64,000 bases of DNA from Pseudomonadota bacterium (GCA_023423935.1 JAFAEQ010000050.1:186001-250000); one strand, 5' to 3'. Shown: positions 43,876 through 54,041, counted from the stretch's first letter. Made by a program: numbers and translations. The notes: generated by a model not told the origin, from the sequence alone.

Positions 43876-46800
43876 TCACACTTCCACTTCCCTCCACTCC
43901 TTCAGCAACGGGAAATACAGTGCGGCCTTGATGCGTTCGCCCGGCTTGTAGCGACGCATGAGGGTGGCGTAGCGCGTGAGTTGCGGCAGGTAGCGCTCGA
44001 CTTCCTGATCGAGGAACTCTTCAAGGCCACTGCCTTCGTGCGTGCTGGTCTTGAAGTCGACGATCCAGCGGGTGCCGTCGCGATCGAGGAAGGTGCGATC
44101 GATGACGCCTTCGATGATGCGCTCGCCGATCACGCCGCTCAGCGCGAGCTCCGATGTGGCCTCGTGAATGTCGGACGTCAACCCGAGCAGCCAGCGTCCG
44201 CGTTCGTCGGCAAGAGTACGTTCGAGCGCCGTGATGACTCGCTCGCAAGCGGATTCGGTGCGATCCGGAGGCACGCCGAGTTCGGCGAGCTCGAGCAACA
44301 GGCGCTCGCGATCGACACGCAGCGTTTTCTCGCCGGAGCGTGACCAGCGATCGAGCTCGCGATGCACGAGCGTGCCGACATGGCGGCTGGTTTCAGACAC
44401 CCAATCGAAGATCGGCTGCTCCTGCACGATATCGATCGGTGCGGCGACTGGACCGATCGAAGCGAGTTGTGGCGGTGCCCAGTCGAGCGGCAGTCGGCGG
44501 ATCTTTTGCGGAAGCACCTGCTGCGAGAAAGACGACGTGGACGATTGCACAGCGATCTGATCGAACTCCGCTGCCACCGCGCTCCACAGCATTCGCAGCA
44601 TCGACCCCTGGTTGGGCTCGCGCACGCTCTCGCCTTCCCGCCTGGAAGCGACGGCCGTTCCCAGCAGATGCAGATCGCGTTTGGCTCGCGTGGCCGCGAC
44701 GTACAACAGACGCGCCCGCTCACGCAGGATTCGCTCGCGTTCGAGCAGTTCGATCCAGCGATAGATCGGATCCGGATCGCTGCCTTCGGCCTTCACGGGC
44801 GCAAGCACGACGCCGCCATCGGGACCTGCAATCCGCGTCCACCGCAGCAGCTCTCGATCCTCGGAGCGCATGCGCTTGTGCAACGCCGGCAGAATGACCG
44901 TTTCGAACTCGAGTCCTTTCGCTGCGTGAATCGTCATGATCTCGACCTGCGCATCGCCCTGAACCTGGCCGCTCGCAAACAGTCGCTGCAACTGATCTTC
45001 AAGTCTTGCGACGTCTTCGAGATCGCCTGCCAGCTCGATATCGTCGAGCCGGTCGAAGTAGGCGTTCGCATCGTCGAGATCCTCGACGCGTGTGAGCGTC
45101 GCAGGGCCACCGAGCCCATTCCAGGTGCGCTCAACCCACAGTCGCAATGGCCATCGACCGCGTTCGTTCAATGCGTCGCGCATGACGGTCATGAGTCTCG
45201 TCAGACGCGCACGACCGTCGGACGACAGCACGCCCGGCGCGAACAGATCGTCGGGCACCGTGCGCAGCGCCGCCTCGATCGCATCGACCAGCACGGGTGT
45301 GTCGTGCTCGGAGATTGCATGCAGATCCGCGAGCGTCATGCCGCACCAGGGCGCTCGCAGAATCGCGAACCATGCCGTGCGATCGCCCAGATGCACCAGC
45401 GCACGCGTGAGCGCAATCAGGTCCTGCACGACAGGTCGATCGCGAAGCTGCTCGATCTCGACCGCACGGAAAGCAATGCCTGTCTTCGTGAGCTCAGCGG
45501 CAATGGCTTCGACGTGCGTGCGCGCCGTCACCAGGATGGCGATGCGCCCGTCAGGATCCCGCTGCAACGTTTCGCGAACGATGGCTGCGACGCGAAGGGC
45601 TTCGCCAGCGGCGTCGCCATCGACGTCGGGATGCACCGTGACGCCGCCGCCTTCAGAGCTCAGCGCGGCCGTGCTCGCGCTGTAGCGCACTGCGCCCTGC
45701 TCCGCATCGTTCACGGGCGCGAGTACGTTCGGAAAGACGCGATTCACCCATCCGACAATACCCGGCGTTGACCGGAAGTTCGCTTCCAGACGCAGCGGTT
45801 CGAGCGGCAGATGCTGCAACCCTCGTTCCTGCAGCTCGATGAACAGACCGACGTCGGCCTGACGGAAGCGATAGATCGATTGCATCGGATCGCCGACGCA
45901 GAAGAGTGTGCGACCGTCACCGGGCATCCAGCCGGCGGTCAGTAGCTCCAGGAGATCGCGCTGAGTGAACGATGTGTCCTGGAACTCATCGACCAGGATG
46001 TGCTCGAGCCGTGCATCGAAGGCGAGTGCAAGGTCCGTCGGCTCTTCCGGTGTGCCCAAGGCACGCAACGCGCGCAACGACACCTCCGCGTAATCGGCCT
46101 TACCGTGCGCCTGAAACACGAGCTGCAACTCGGCGACCGCCTGCGGCAGCAGCTCCAGCAATGCCTCGAGAATGAACCACTGCTGCTCCGTGTAGATCGG
46201 GTCGGGCAACGTGCGCAGCTCGAGCAGGCGCTCGCAGAGTTGTGTGTGCGAAGCGAGCCAGCGAAGCATCTCCAGCATCCGCTCCTTCATGTCCTTCGCT
46301 TCGGTCGGAAATCCGTGCCGCTTGTCGACCTTCTCGTAGAGATCGCCATCCTGCTTGAACAGCATGGCAGCCACGGCCCGCCACACCTCGAGGCTCCCGC
46401 TCATCTCATCGGGCGGCGAAGTGCGGTGACTGCAGCTTTCGAGCAGCGCGCGGCGCGCAGCAGCGAGACTCGGATTCCCCAGCAGCTGCGATCCGGAATG
46501 CTGCAGCAGAGCGAACAACTCGGTGCGCCGGTCTGCACCCAGTTCTTCACACAGCATGCGCAGATGGCGTTCGACGACTTTTCGCAAGGTCGTCTCCAGC
46601 TCAGAGCGCAGGCCGCTGCCCGAACCCGCGCTCATGACGGGACGCAGCCATTGATCACGCTTCGCCAGCAGATCGCTCAGCATCGTGAGCAATCGATCCA
46701 CCCGATTACCCAGATGCACGATCAGCTTCTCGAGCTGCATCGATGTGGTCGAGCCGTCGCCCAGTCGTTCGATCAATCGTTGGCCGGCCGCTTCGTACAG

Positions 46801-47235
46801 TGGACGTGCGTCGTCGGTCGGCTCGAGCGCAGCGCCCGTCCCCGCAATCAATGGCAGCCGCCGCGCGAGCGATGCATTGAGTGCATCGATCGTCTGTATG
46901 CGCAGGCGTGCGGGATGCTCGGTCAAACGCCACTCGTGGCGCGTATCGGCCTCAAGTACGGCGCGTGCCAGCTCCCAGGTCGACCGCTTGTGCGCCGATT
47001 CCGGCGCCGGGCCGCCAGCCGCTTCGAGCGCCTGAAGAATTCGAGCGCGCATTTCCGCGGCGGCTTTGCGGGTAAAGGTGATCGCGAGGATCTGCTCCGG
47101 CGCACGCACCGTCGCGAGTAGCCGCAGATAGCGCTGCGTCAGCAGCTCGGTCTTGCCGGAACCCGCGGGCGCCTGAACGATGAAAGAGCGACGCGGATCG
47201 AGCGCCGCGCTGCGTGCGGCTGCGTCACTGGTCAT
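43876..47235 (-). CDS. UvrD/RecB-like helicase-nuclease (AddA-like)
   Basis: The 1119-aa protein starts with a UvrD-type ATP site QAPAGSGKTELLTQRYLRLL (21–40) and has ITFTRKAAAEMRARI, LVDEFQDTSFTQ, CVGDPMQSIYRFRQADV and MTIHAAKGLEFETVI helicase motifs. The C-terminal ~200 residues carry a RecB-type nuclease motif (EGVIDRTFL...IVDFKTSTHEGSG). It probably works with the neighbouring Fe-S nuclease in double-strand break resection, as AddAB/RecBCD do. It overlaps that gene by 11 bp. Confidence 0.88.
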   Translation of the reverse strand: MTSDAAARSAALDPRRSFIVQAPAGSGKTELLTQRYLRLLATVRAPEQILAITFTRKAAAEMRARILQALEAAGGPAPESAHKRSTWELARAVLEADTRHEWRLTEHPARLRIQTIDALNASLARRLPLIAGTGAALEPTDDARPLYEAAGQRLIERLGDGSTTSMQLEKLIVHLGNRVDRLLTMLSDLLAKRDQWLRPVMSAGSGSGLRSELETTLRKVVERHLRMLCEELGADRRTELFALLQHSGSQLLGNPSLAAARRALLESCSHRTSPPDEMSGSLEVWRAVAAMLFKQDGDLYEKVDKRHGFPTEAKDMKERMLEMLRWLASHTQLCERLLELRTLPDPIYTEQQWFILEALLELLPQAVAELQLVFQAHGKADYAEVSLRALRALGTPEEPTDLALAFDARLEHILVDEFQDTSFTQRDLLELLTAGWMPGDGRTLFCVGDPMQSIYRFRQADVGLFIELQERGLQHLPLEPLRLEANFRSTPGIVGWVNRVFPNVLAPVNDAEQGAVRYSASTAALSSEGGGVTVHPDVDGDAAGEALRVAAIVRETLQRDPDGRIAILVTARTHVEAIAAELTKTGIAFRAVEIEQLRDRPVVQDLIALTRALVHLGDRTAWFAILRAPWCGMTLADLHAISEHDTPVLVDAIEAALRTVPDDLFAPGVLSSDGRARLTRLMTVMRDALNERGRWPLRLWVERTWNGLGGPATLTRVEDLDDANAYFDRLDDIELAGDLEDVARLEDQLQRLFASGQVQGDAQVEIMTIHAAKGLEFETVILPALHKRMRSEDRELLRWTRIAGPDGGVVLAPVKAEGSDPDPIYRWIELLERERILRERARLLYVAATRAKRDLHLLGTAVASRREGESVREPNQGSMLRMLWSAVAAEFDQIAVQSSTSSFSQQVLPQKIRRLPLDWAPPQLASIGPVAAPIDIVQEQPIFDWVSETSRHVGTLVHRELDRWSRSGEKTLRVDRERLLLELAELGVPPDRTESACERVITALERTLADERGRWLLGLTSDIHEATSELALSGVIGERIIEGVIDRTFLDRDGTRWIVDFKTSTHEGSGLEEFLDQEVERYLPQLTRYATLMRRYKPGERIKAALYFPLLKEWREVEV

Positions 47236-49891
47236 CCGCGACTCCTTCGACTTCCCGCTCGAGATCGCGCTCGTGAATTCGGCAGAAGGTGCTCAGATGG
47301 CACGTCGCACACTCCTGCGGCAACGGATCGACCTGCGCCTCGCCCGCGACGTACTGCTGTGCCAACCGCGTGAGCGAAAAACGCCACTGATGCATCAATG
47401 CTTCCCAATCGGCGGGATCGCCCAGATCGATGCGCATGCCCTTCGGATACTCGACGACACCGTCGCCGATCGGCGTGCCGTCGCTCCAACCGCGATACTC
47501 GACCGCGCCCGGTGCCAGCACGACATACGCAAGGCCGCGCAGCTGCTCCGCGTGCGCCAGTCCGTACAGCGGCAACTGTGGCCGCCGCGGTCTGCCGGGC
47601 AACAGATCGAACCAGTCACGTGGTTGATGCGAATCGCCGAGCTTGTAATCGATCAGCAACTGGCCGCCTGCCTCGAGCAGATCGATGCGGTCGGGCCGCA
47701 ACGTCACCGACAGTCCGCCGATCTCATACTGTTCGGTGGCTTCCGCCAGTTGCACGCTGAACGGCGGACGTGCGCGCTCGACGGCGAGCAGGCGCATGAT
47801 CTGACGCACGGCGCTTTCGATCTCCAACGCAGCAAGCCGCGCACGATGCGGCGAATCGGGCTGCAACTCCCTCAATGCGTGCCGCTCCGCGGAGGCGCGC
47901 ACACTCGCTTCCAGCGCGACCTCTTCCGTCTGCAGCAATCCGTCCTGGGTCCTGAGGGCGCGCCAGATGTCTTCCAGAACACGATGCAGGATCGCGCCAC
48001 GATCGACGGGCTCCACGGCCAGACTCACCCGCGGCAACTGTCGCGCGACAAGTCGTACCTCGGCCTGCGCACGAAACGGACAACGCGATTGCAATTCGAT
48101 CGTACGTGCACCGCCGCGGGCGCCGCGCGATGGCAATGTCGGCGCACGATCGTCGCGGAGACTCTCGAGTACGGGACGCTGGAGAAAGATCGCATCGCTA
48201 AGCGCCATACGCAGCGGTTCGGCGCTTGCGATCTCGTCCAGCGCAAGACTCTTCAGAAGCGGACTGCGTGCGAGCTCCACATCGCCGCTGCGCTCGGGCC
48301 AGCTCAGCACCAGCGTGTCGGCGCTATGCCGCCATCGCCTGAGCTGCGTCCTCGCGTGATCGAGCATCGAAGCGGCCGAGGCTTCGAGCACGCCGACTCG
48401 GCGCTGCAACTCCAGCGGAATCAGTGGATCGGGTTGTGGCGCGGCGGGCCAGCGCTCCGCTTCGAGCCCCATCACCCAGAGTGCATCGAACTGCATGCCT
48501 GCACTGGTCGCGGCATCGATCACCGTGATCGGCCCTTCGCCAGTTTCGGGCTCGAACTGCGTCTCTGCGAGCAGATCGCGCAACTGATGCAGCGCGCGGC
48601 GCAGCGACATGCGACCTGAGACCACATCCAGCGTGCCGAGCTGAGCGAGCGTGTCCTGAAATTTCGCGACCGTCTGATGCTCGACGCTGGTGAGCGTGCG
48701 CTCGCCTGGCCAGCCGATGTCCCGCAGCAGGGTGTGAAATCGCTGGGCCCATTCGCTCGCCAGCGCGCTGCCTGGCAGTCTGCGGATCTCGCTGCACAGC
48801 GAGCGGGCATGGAGTGCGAGCTGCTCACAGTTGCGAACGCTCGCCCATTGCTCGAGCTTGAACCAGTCCCAGCGCTCGCGTTGTTCTTCGCGCAGCTTCA
48901 CGTCCGCCTGCGCTCTCAAGGTCTGCTCCGTTTGACCGCCGCGCAGAAAAGGCGATCGCAGCAGTCGACCTGCGAGCGTGCTCGGCGCTTGTCCCACGGC
49001 CATCTCGAGAATCATCAACGCCGCATCGACGAGCGGATAGGAGTCGAGCGGCGCAGGAGCTGCAATCACGAGCGGCAGTGAGATGCGCTCACCCTGCGTT
49101 CTGCGAGCCCCCGGCGCGAATGCATCCTCGAACACGCGACGCACCTGATCGCGGCGTTGCTGCAGATCCGCAATGATGACGCCGATCGCCTGCTTGCCCT
49201 GCGCGACCTGATCGCGTGCCCATTGCGCAGCCAAAGCGAGCTCCGCATCGACATCCGGAGCCGCAACGACGCTCGTGGTTGCTTCGCGCGGATCCATCGC
49301 AATTTCCCGCAGCAGACCCGCCTGTGCCCAGCGCTGCGCAAGCCGGCTGAGCTCGGGCGTCAGCACGTCGAAGCCCGCGAAAGCGATCGGTTCGCGCGGA
49401 GTGAACCCTGTAGTCCAGGCCCAGTGCCCGAGCAGCGCCTCGTCGATGGCGTTGAGCGCTTCGCAGCGTTGCGCGAACTGCGTGCACCAGTCTAACAGCG
49501 CCTGCGCCTCCGGCGTCTCGTACGCGCGCAGATCTTCCAGTGGAATCAGGTATTCGTGCAGGCGTCGCCAGCTGCGCGCGGCCAGACGAGCGGCCGCGGA
49601 GGGATTCAGCAGATTTTGAGCCTCGGGACTCGAACCGACGATGCCTTCCCACAGTACGCGCGCCTGCGACGGCGTAAGGACACGCCGCTGCGAGGTTGCG
49701 TGCGCCGTCGGACGATGATCGAGATGCTGCTGTCGCAACCACGCGGTCCAGGGCAAGGCGCGAGGGGTTGGCCACACCGTGAGTCCTCGCGCCTGAGCGT
49801 CACGCGCGAACGCCAGGCGCAACGAATGCGCGAGGCGACGGCTGGCGGTGAGGACGGTGACGCCGTGTTCTAGGAGCGAATGGAGCTGCAA
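47225..49891 (-). CDS. PD-(D/E)XK nuclease, 'probable DNA repair protein' family (AddB-like)
   Basis: The 888-aa protein resembles TIGR03623. The N-terminus (VLTASRRLAHSLRLAFARDA) is an inactive-helicase type. The C-terminal third has a RecB-like nuclease (DRIDLLEAGGQLLIDYKLGD, YGLAHAEQL) with a Cys near QSRCPF and a closing C-x2-C-x5-C (CATCHLSTFC), a likely 4Fe-4S cluster as in AddB. The start is TTG 49891; the sequence immediately upstream is a GTGATG-type repeat and no Shine-Dalgarno is visible. Confidence 0.85.
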   Translation of the reverse strand: MQLHSLLEHGVTVLTASRRLAHSLRLAFARDAQARGLTVWPTPRALPWTAWLRQQHLDHRPTAHATSQRRVLTPSQARVLWEGIVGSSPEAQNLLNPSAAARLAARSWRRLHEYLIPLEDLRAYETPEAQALLDWCTQFAQRCEALNAIDEALLGHWAWTTGFTPREPIAFAGFDVLTPELSRLAQRWAQAGLLREIAMDPREATTSVVAAPDVDAELALAAQWARDQVAQGKQAIGVIIADLQQRRDQVRRVFEDAFAPGARRTQGERISLPLVIAAPAPLDSYPLVDAALMILEMAVGQAPSTLAGRLLRSPFLRGGQTEQTLRAQADVKLREEQRERWDWFKLEQWASVRNCEQLALHARSLCSEIRRLPGSALASEWAQRFHTLLRDIGWPGERTLTSVEHQTVAKFQDTLAQLGTLDVVSGRMSLRRALHQLRDLLAETQFEPETGEGPITVIDAATSAGMQFDALWVMGLEAERWPAAPQPDPLIPLELQRRVGVLEASAASMLDHARTQLRRWRHSADTLVLSWPERSGDVELARSPLLKSLALDEIASAEPLRMALSDAIFLQRPVLESLRDDRAPTLPSRGARGGARTIELQSRCPFRAQAEVRLVARQLPRVSLAVEPVDRGAILHRVLEDIWRALRTQDGLLQTEEVALEASVRASAERHALRELQPDSPHRARLAALEIESAVRQIMRLLAVERARPPFSVQLAEATEQYEIGGLSVTLRPDRIDLLEAGGQLLIDYKLGDSHQPRDWFDLLPGRPRRPQLPLYGLAHAEQLRGLAYVVLAPGAVEYRGWSDGTPIGDGVVEYPKGMRIDLGDPADWEALMHQWRFSLTRLAQQYVAGEAQVDPLPQECATCHLSTFCRIHERDLEREVEGVADDQ

Positions 49892-49892
49892 A

Positions 49893-49958
49893 GTGATGAC
49901 AGTGATGGCGGTGATGGCAGTGATGAAGGTATCACCGCCGCTTCTGCCCTACATCACC
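49893..49958. repeat. inverted repeat, GTGATG type (copy 1)
   Basis: The left arm 49893–49925 contains GTGATGACAGTGATGGCGG and GTGATGGCAGTGATG. The right part 49930–49956 has ATCACCGCCGC and ACATCACCGACAT. It fills the 71-bp gap between the nuclease gene start and the aminotransferase stop. A second locus of the same type is at 56692–56788. Confidence 0.7.
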
Positions 49959-49962
49959 GACA

Positions 49963-51222
49963 TTATTTGACGAGCTTCAGAGAGCTCGAGCGCGAGGCAG
50001 GCTCGGCACCCGCCGCATAGCTGTCGAGCAGCTCTTCCATGCGCCCGAACACATCGGCGAGCACTTCCGGCCGCGGCAGATTGGTAATGCGGAAATGGGT
50101 CTTGTACGCCGCATTGAAGCTCGTACCCGGCGCGAGCAACACATGCTTGTGCTCGAGCAGGTCCATGGCGAACTGCTGGTCGACGAAGTCGGGCAGCACT
50201 CCTTCCTTGACGCCAATGAATGCGTAGATCGCGCCGCGTGGCGCTTGCACTTCGAGGTACTTGCTCTTGGCGACCCCTTCCAGAATCGCCCGCCGCGATT
50301 CGTAGAGACGCCCGCCAGGACGCGTCAGCTCGAGGATGCTCTGATAGCCGCCCAACGCGGTCTGCACGGCCCACTGTCCCGGCACGTTGCTGCACAGTCG
50401 CAGCGACGAGAGCTTGTCGAGTGCGTTCAGATATTCGCGTGCGGGCTCGATCTCGCCGGAGAACACTGCCCAGCCCACGCGATAGCCGCAGGCACGGTAG
50501 ACCTTCGACAAGCCCGACAGCGTGGCGCACAGCGTGCCGTGCACGAGCGTCGCCATCGGCACGAACTCCGCGCCGTCGTACAGGATCTGGTCATAGATCT
50601 CGTCGTTGAACACGACCAGATGATGCTTCTCGGCGATGCGTGCGATGGCTTCCAGCGTTGCGCGCGAGTACACGGCGCCGGTGGGATTGTTCGGATTGAT
50701 CACGACGATGGCGCGCGTCCGGCTCGTGATCAACGCCTCGATCTCTTCCGGGCGCGGCTCAAAACCGTTCTCTGGCCGACACGGGTAGTGCACGGCACGA
50801 CCGCGATTCAAGGTCACGGCCGCCGTCCAGAGCGGATAGTCGGGTGTTGGCACGAGCACTTCATCGTCCGTGGAGAGCAGCGCGCGCAGCACCAGGTCGA
50901 TGAGCTCGCTCACGCCGTTGCCCATGTAGACCTCTTCGGCCGTCACCCCGCGCACGCCCCGGCTCTGCTGCTGCATCACCACGGCTTCGCGCGCCGGGAA
51001 AATTCCCTTCTGATGACAGTAAGCCTCGCTCGCACGCATGTTTTCGATCATCGCGAGCCGCATCGTCTCCGGCGTCCGGAAACCAAACACACCGGGATTG
51101 CCGATGTTCAGCGGAATGATGTCGTGCCCCATCCGCTCCATTTCATTGGCCCGCCGCGCCAGATCGCCGCGAATTTCATACCGGACGTTGGTGAGGCTGG
51201 AGCTGGGACGAATGGTGCGCAT
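49963..51222 (-). CDS. alaA: pyridoxal-dependent aminotransferase, AlaA-like
   Basis: The 419-aa fold-type I aminotransferase follows AlaA closely: YEIRGDLARRANEMERMGHDIIPLNIGNPGVFGF, EVYMGNGVSELIDLVLRALL, PDYPLWTAAVTLNRGRAVHY, VINPNNPTGAVYS, DEIYDQILYD and the PLP lysine in SGLSKVYRACGYR. It would make alanine from pyruvate and glutamate. Confidence 0.87.
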   Translation of the reverse strand: MRTIRPSSSLTNVRYEIRGDLARRANEMERMGHDIIPLNIGNPGVFGFRTPETMRLAMIENMRASEAYCHQKGIFPAREAVVMQQQSRGVRGVTAEEVYMGNGVSELIDLVLRALLSTDDEVLVPTPDYPLWTAAVTLNRGRAVHYPCRPENGFEPRPEEIEALITSRTRAIVVINPNNPTGAVYSRATLEAIARIAEKHHLVVFNDEIYDQILYDGAEFVPMATLVHGTLCATLSGLSKVYRACGYRVGWAVFSGEIEPAREYLNALDKLSSLRLCSNVPGQWAVQTALGGYQSILELTRPGGRLYESRRAILEGVAKSKYLEVQAPRGAIYAFIGVKEGVLPDFVDQQFAMDLLEHKHVLLAPGTSFNAAYKTHFRITNLPRPEVLADVFGRMEELLDSYAAGAEPASRSSSLKLVK

Positions 51223-51239
51223 GAGAGATAAGGTCGTGA

Positions 51240-51380
51240 GTCAGCTAGCTACTAGCAGCTAGCCAGAAGATAACAGAATCCGCTCCGCCGCCGCCCCGTA
51301 CAGCTGTCGTCTGTGCTACGAATCACAGTCTCCCTACACGCATCTGGCTAGCAGACTAGTGCCTAGCAGCTAGTAGCTGG
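51240..51380. repeat. inverted repeat, CTAGC type
   Basis: The left arm 51240–51268 (GTCAGCTAGCTACTAGCAG and CTAGCCAGAAG) and the right arm 51341–51380 (CATCTGGCTAGCAGACTAG, CCTAGCAGCTAGTAGCTGG) are near complements around a 72-bp spacer. The element fills the 160-bp gap between the aminotransferase start and the next stop, and shares words with 6236–6302. Confidence 0.75.
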
Positions 51381-51382
51381 TT

Positions 51383-52129
51383 TCAATGCTCCATCAGCAG
51401 CGATCCAAACCCATCGATCCTGTCTTCGATGCCGGCGCCGCGCAGGGCCTGCCAGTAGGTGCAGGTGTTCACCGCGAGGACGGGTTTGCCGAGCCAGCGT
51501 TCTGCTTCGGCGGCAACGCGGGCAAACGCCAGGTTGGTCCCGACCTGCAGGATGAGCTCGACGCTGGGGTCATCCACTTCGCGGACCGCGCGTCGCAATC
51601 GTTCGGGGGATTCGTGCGCCATCAGCAGCGGGCTGTTGCTCTTGAGTCCCAGGAGATTCACGACCTCGAAACCGCTGTCCGTGAAGGCGCGACGCACCTG
51701 CGCATCACCCGACGGCATGTAGGGCGTGATGAGTGCGATCCGACGGATCCCGCCGTACCGCTGGATCGCCGCCTGACAGGCCTGGCTGCCGAGCACGACT
51801 TTCACGTGAGCACGCGACTCCAGGTGTGTCTGCAATGCATTCGCATCGAGTGTGCCTTCCCAGAATGTCTCGGCTGTCATGGCCATGATGACCGTCGAGG
51901 GCGCGCACGCCATGACCGTGTCGACGGCGGCTTCAACCGAGTTGCGCACGTCGCTCATCATGCGGGCGAACTCTTCCTCCGTCCCGACGGGCGTGTCTGG
52001 GATGACGACGCGGGTGAGCTGGTTCGTCACGCCAGGTGGACGCATGGCATCGAACTCCGGCTGCACGACGGTGTTGGTAGCAGGCGTGATCGCGCCGATT
52101 TTCAATCGCGAGGCCAGGGCATCGGGCAT
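51383..52129 (-). CDS. maleate isomerase / arylmalonate decarboxylase-like protein
   Basis: The 248-aa Asp/Glu-racemase-superfamily protein has PATNTVVQPEFD near the N-terminus, MAMTAETFWEG at about 82–92 and AVNTCTYWQALR with Cys223. Maleate isomerases use two Cys residues; here the N-terminal Cys position is absent (MTAETF), as in arylmalonate decarboxylase, which keeps only the C-terminal one. The natural substrate is unknown. It is followed by a repeat element and divergent from etfB. Confidence 0.75.
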   Translation of the reverse strand: MPDALASRLKIGAITPATNTVVQPEFDAMRPPGVTNQLTRVVIPDTPVGTEEEFARMMSDVRNSVEAAVDTVMACAPSTVIMAMTAETFWEGTLDANALQTHLESRAHVKVVLGSQACQAAIQRYGGIRRIALITPYMPSGDAQVRRAFTDSGFEVVNLLGLKSNSPLLMAHESPERLRRAVREVDDPSVELILQVGTNLAFARVAAEAERWLGKPVLAVNTCTYWQALRGAGIEDRIDGFGSLLMEH

Positions 52130-52353
52130 GGGAAGGGCTCAGGGATCTTGTTCGGGAGGCGCGAGTTTAACGGGCTCGCGCCGCCGCGTCCGCGATCGCA
52201 TGAGCACATTCCGGAGGTCGGAATTGCTCGGCAGATCAATGGCTAATCCCATGATCTTGCGGTTTGACTCCTTCCCGGGCTTGCAGTAGCGTCCCCGCCC
52301 CCTGCCCGGCCGAAGCCGTCCGGGCGACGCAGTCATCGTTCTTGGAGCACTGT

Positions 52354-53106
52354 GTGAGCAAGATTTTGGTCGGACTCAAGCGCGTCGTGGATTACAACGT
52401 GCGCGTACGTGTGAAGCCCGATGGTTCGGGCATCGTCACGGAAGGCGTGAAGATGAGCATCAATCCGTTCGACGAGATTGCGCTCGAAGAAGCCTTGCGC
52501 ATCCGCGAAAAAGGCGGCGCGACGGAAGTAATCGTTGCGAGCATCGGACCTGCCGACACGCAGCAGCAACTGCGCACCGGGCTCGCCATGGGCGCAGATC
52601 GCGCGATCCTCGTGCAGGCCGACGGGCCGCTCGAGCCGCTGGCCGCTGCGAAAGTGTTCCTGAAGCTGATCGAGAAGGAATCGCCTCAGATCGTGCTTCT
52701 GGGCAAGCAGGGCATCGATGACGACAACAATCAGACCGGTCAGATGCTCGCCGCACTCTGGAACCGCCCGCAGGCCACTTTCGCATCGAAAGTCGAGCTC
52801 AACGGCAATACGGCACGCGTCACGCGGGAGGTCGATGCGGGCCTCGAGACGCTCGAGATCGATCTGCCCGCCGTGATCACGACCGATCTGCGCTTGAACG
52901 AACCGCGCTACGTGAAGCTTCCGGAGATCATGAAGGCGAAGAAAAAGCCGCTCGAGACGCTCAATCTCGCAGAGCTCGGCGTCGACACGACACCGCAGTT
53001 CCGCACGGTCAAGTACGAGCCGCCTGCGGGACGCACCAAGGGCGTGATGGTGAAAGATGTGAATGAGCTGGTCGCAGCGCTGCGCCAGAAAGGGCTGATC
53101 CAATGA
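52354..53106 (+). CDS. etfB: electron transfer flavoprotein beta subunit
   Basis: This 250-aa protein starts at GTG 52354 (VSKILVGLKRVVDYNVRVRV) with TTGGAG upstream. It has NPFDEIALEEALRIRE, GKQGIDDDNNQTGQMLA and the recognition loop SINPFDE/KAKKKPLE(T). It binds AMP and passes electrons from acyl-CoA dehydrogenases to ETF:ubiquinone oxidoreductase. It overlaps etfA by 4 bp. Confidence 0.95.
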   Translation: MSKILVGLKRVVDYNVRVRVKPDGSGIVTEGVKMSINPFDEIALEEALRIREKGGATEVIVASIGPADTQQQLRTGLAMGADRAILVQADGPLEPLAAAKVFLKLIEKESPQIVLLGKQGIDDDNNQTGQMLAALWNRPQATFASKVELNGNTARVTREVDAGLETLEIDLPAVITTDLRLNEPRYVKLPEIMKAKKKPLETLNLAELGVDTTPQFRTVKYEPPAGRTKGVMVKDVNELVAALRQKGLIQ

Positions 53107-54038
53107 GCAGAGTTCTGATCGTTGCCGAACATGCGAACGGCAAGCTCAATCCGGCCACTGCCAAATGCGTCTCGTGCGCAACTGCCGTGGGCGGGGACAT
53201 CGACATCCTCGTGCTGGCGGCGAACGCCTCTGACGTCGCGAGCCAAGCCGCCGCGCTGCAAGGCGTGAAGAAGGTGCTGACGCTGGAGAATCCGGCAAAC
53301 GCAGAACCCATTGCGGCCGCACTTGCGCCGCAAGTTGCCAGCGTTGCAGCCGATTACACGCACGTATTCGGCCCCTCCACCACTTTCGGCAAGGATCTGA
53401 TGCCGCGCGTCGCGGCGCTGCTGGGCGTCGGTCAGTTGAGCGACATCATGGCGGTGGAATCGCCCTATCGTTTCCGTCGGCCGATTTATGCGGGCAACGC
53501 GATCGTCACGGTGGAAGCTGCGCCGGACAAGAAAGTCGTGGCGACAGTGCGCGTCGCTTCGTTCCAGCCCGCCGCGACCGGAGGCAACGCATCGATCGAA
53601 TCGATCTCGAGCAGTGCCGAGCTGCCGGCACATACGCGCTTCGTCGAACGCTCCGCTGCAACAACCGGCCGTCCGGATCTGCAAACCGCCTCGCGCGTCG
53701 TCTCCGGCGGGCGAGCCATCGGGAGCGCCGATGGTTTCAAGATCATCTACAGCCTCGCCGACAAGCTGGGTGCCGCTGTCGGCGCCTCGCGCGCCGCCGT
53801 GGACGCGGGCTATGCAGCGAACGATCTGCAGGTCGGTCAGACAGGCAAGATCATCGCCCCCGAGCTCTACATCGCCGTCGGCATCTCAGGCGCGATCCAG
53901 CATCTCACCGGCATCAAGGACGCCCGAACGATCGTCGCCATCAACAAAGATCCCGAAGCCCCGATCTTCGAAGTCGCCGACATCGGCCTGGTCGGCGATT
54001 TGTTCACGATCCTGCCGGAGCTGGAAAAAGCGCTCTGA
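53103..54038 (+). CDS. etfA: electron transfer flavoprotein alpha subunit
   Basis: The 311-aa protein has an N-terminal ETF domain (VLIVAEHANGKLNPATAKCVSCA) and the FAD-binding C-terminal domain (VVSGGRAIGSADGF, VDAGYAANDLQVGQTGKIIAPELYIAVGISGAIQHLTGI, NKDPEAPIFEVADIGLVGDL). It works with EtfB in beta-oxidation and amino-acid catabolism. Confidence 0.95.
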   Translation: MSRVLIVAEHANGKLNPATAKCVSCATAVGGDIDILVLAANASDVASQAAALQGVKKVLTLENPANAEPIAAALAPQVASVAADYTHVFGPSTTFGKDLMPRVAALLGVGQLSDIMAVESPYRFRRPIYAGNAIVTVEAAPDKKVVATVRVASFQPAATGGNASIESISSSAELPAHTRFVERSAATTGRPDLQTASRVVSGGRAIGSADGFKIIYSLADKLGAAVGASRAAVDAGYAANDLQVGQTGKIIAPELYIAVGISGAIQHLTGIKDARTIVAINKDPEAPIFEVADIGLVGDLFTILPELEKAL

Positions 54039-54041
54039 GCG

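Noticed and set aside
44362..45771. 469-codon plus-strand open frame inside the helicase gene
   Set aside because: It is antisense to an intact helicase with all motifs, is rich in Arg/His/Gln and shows no domain.
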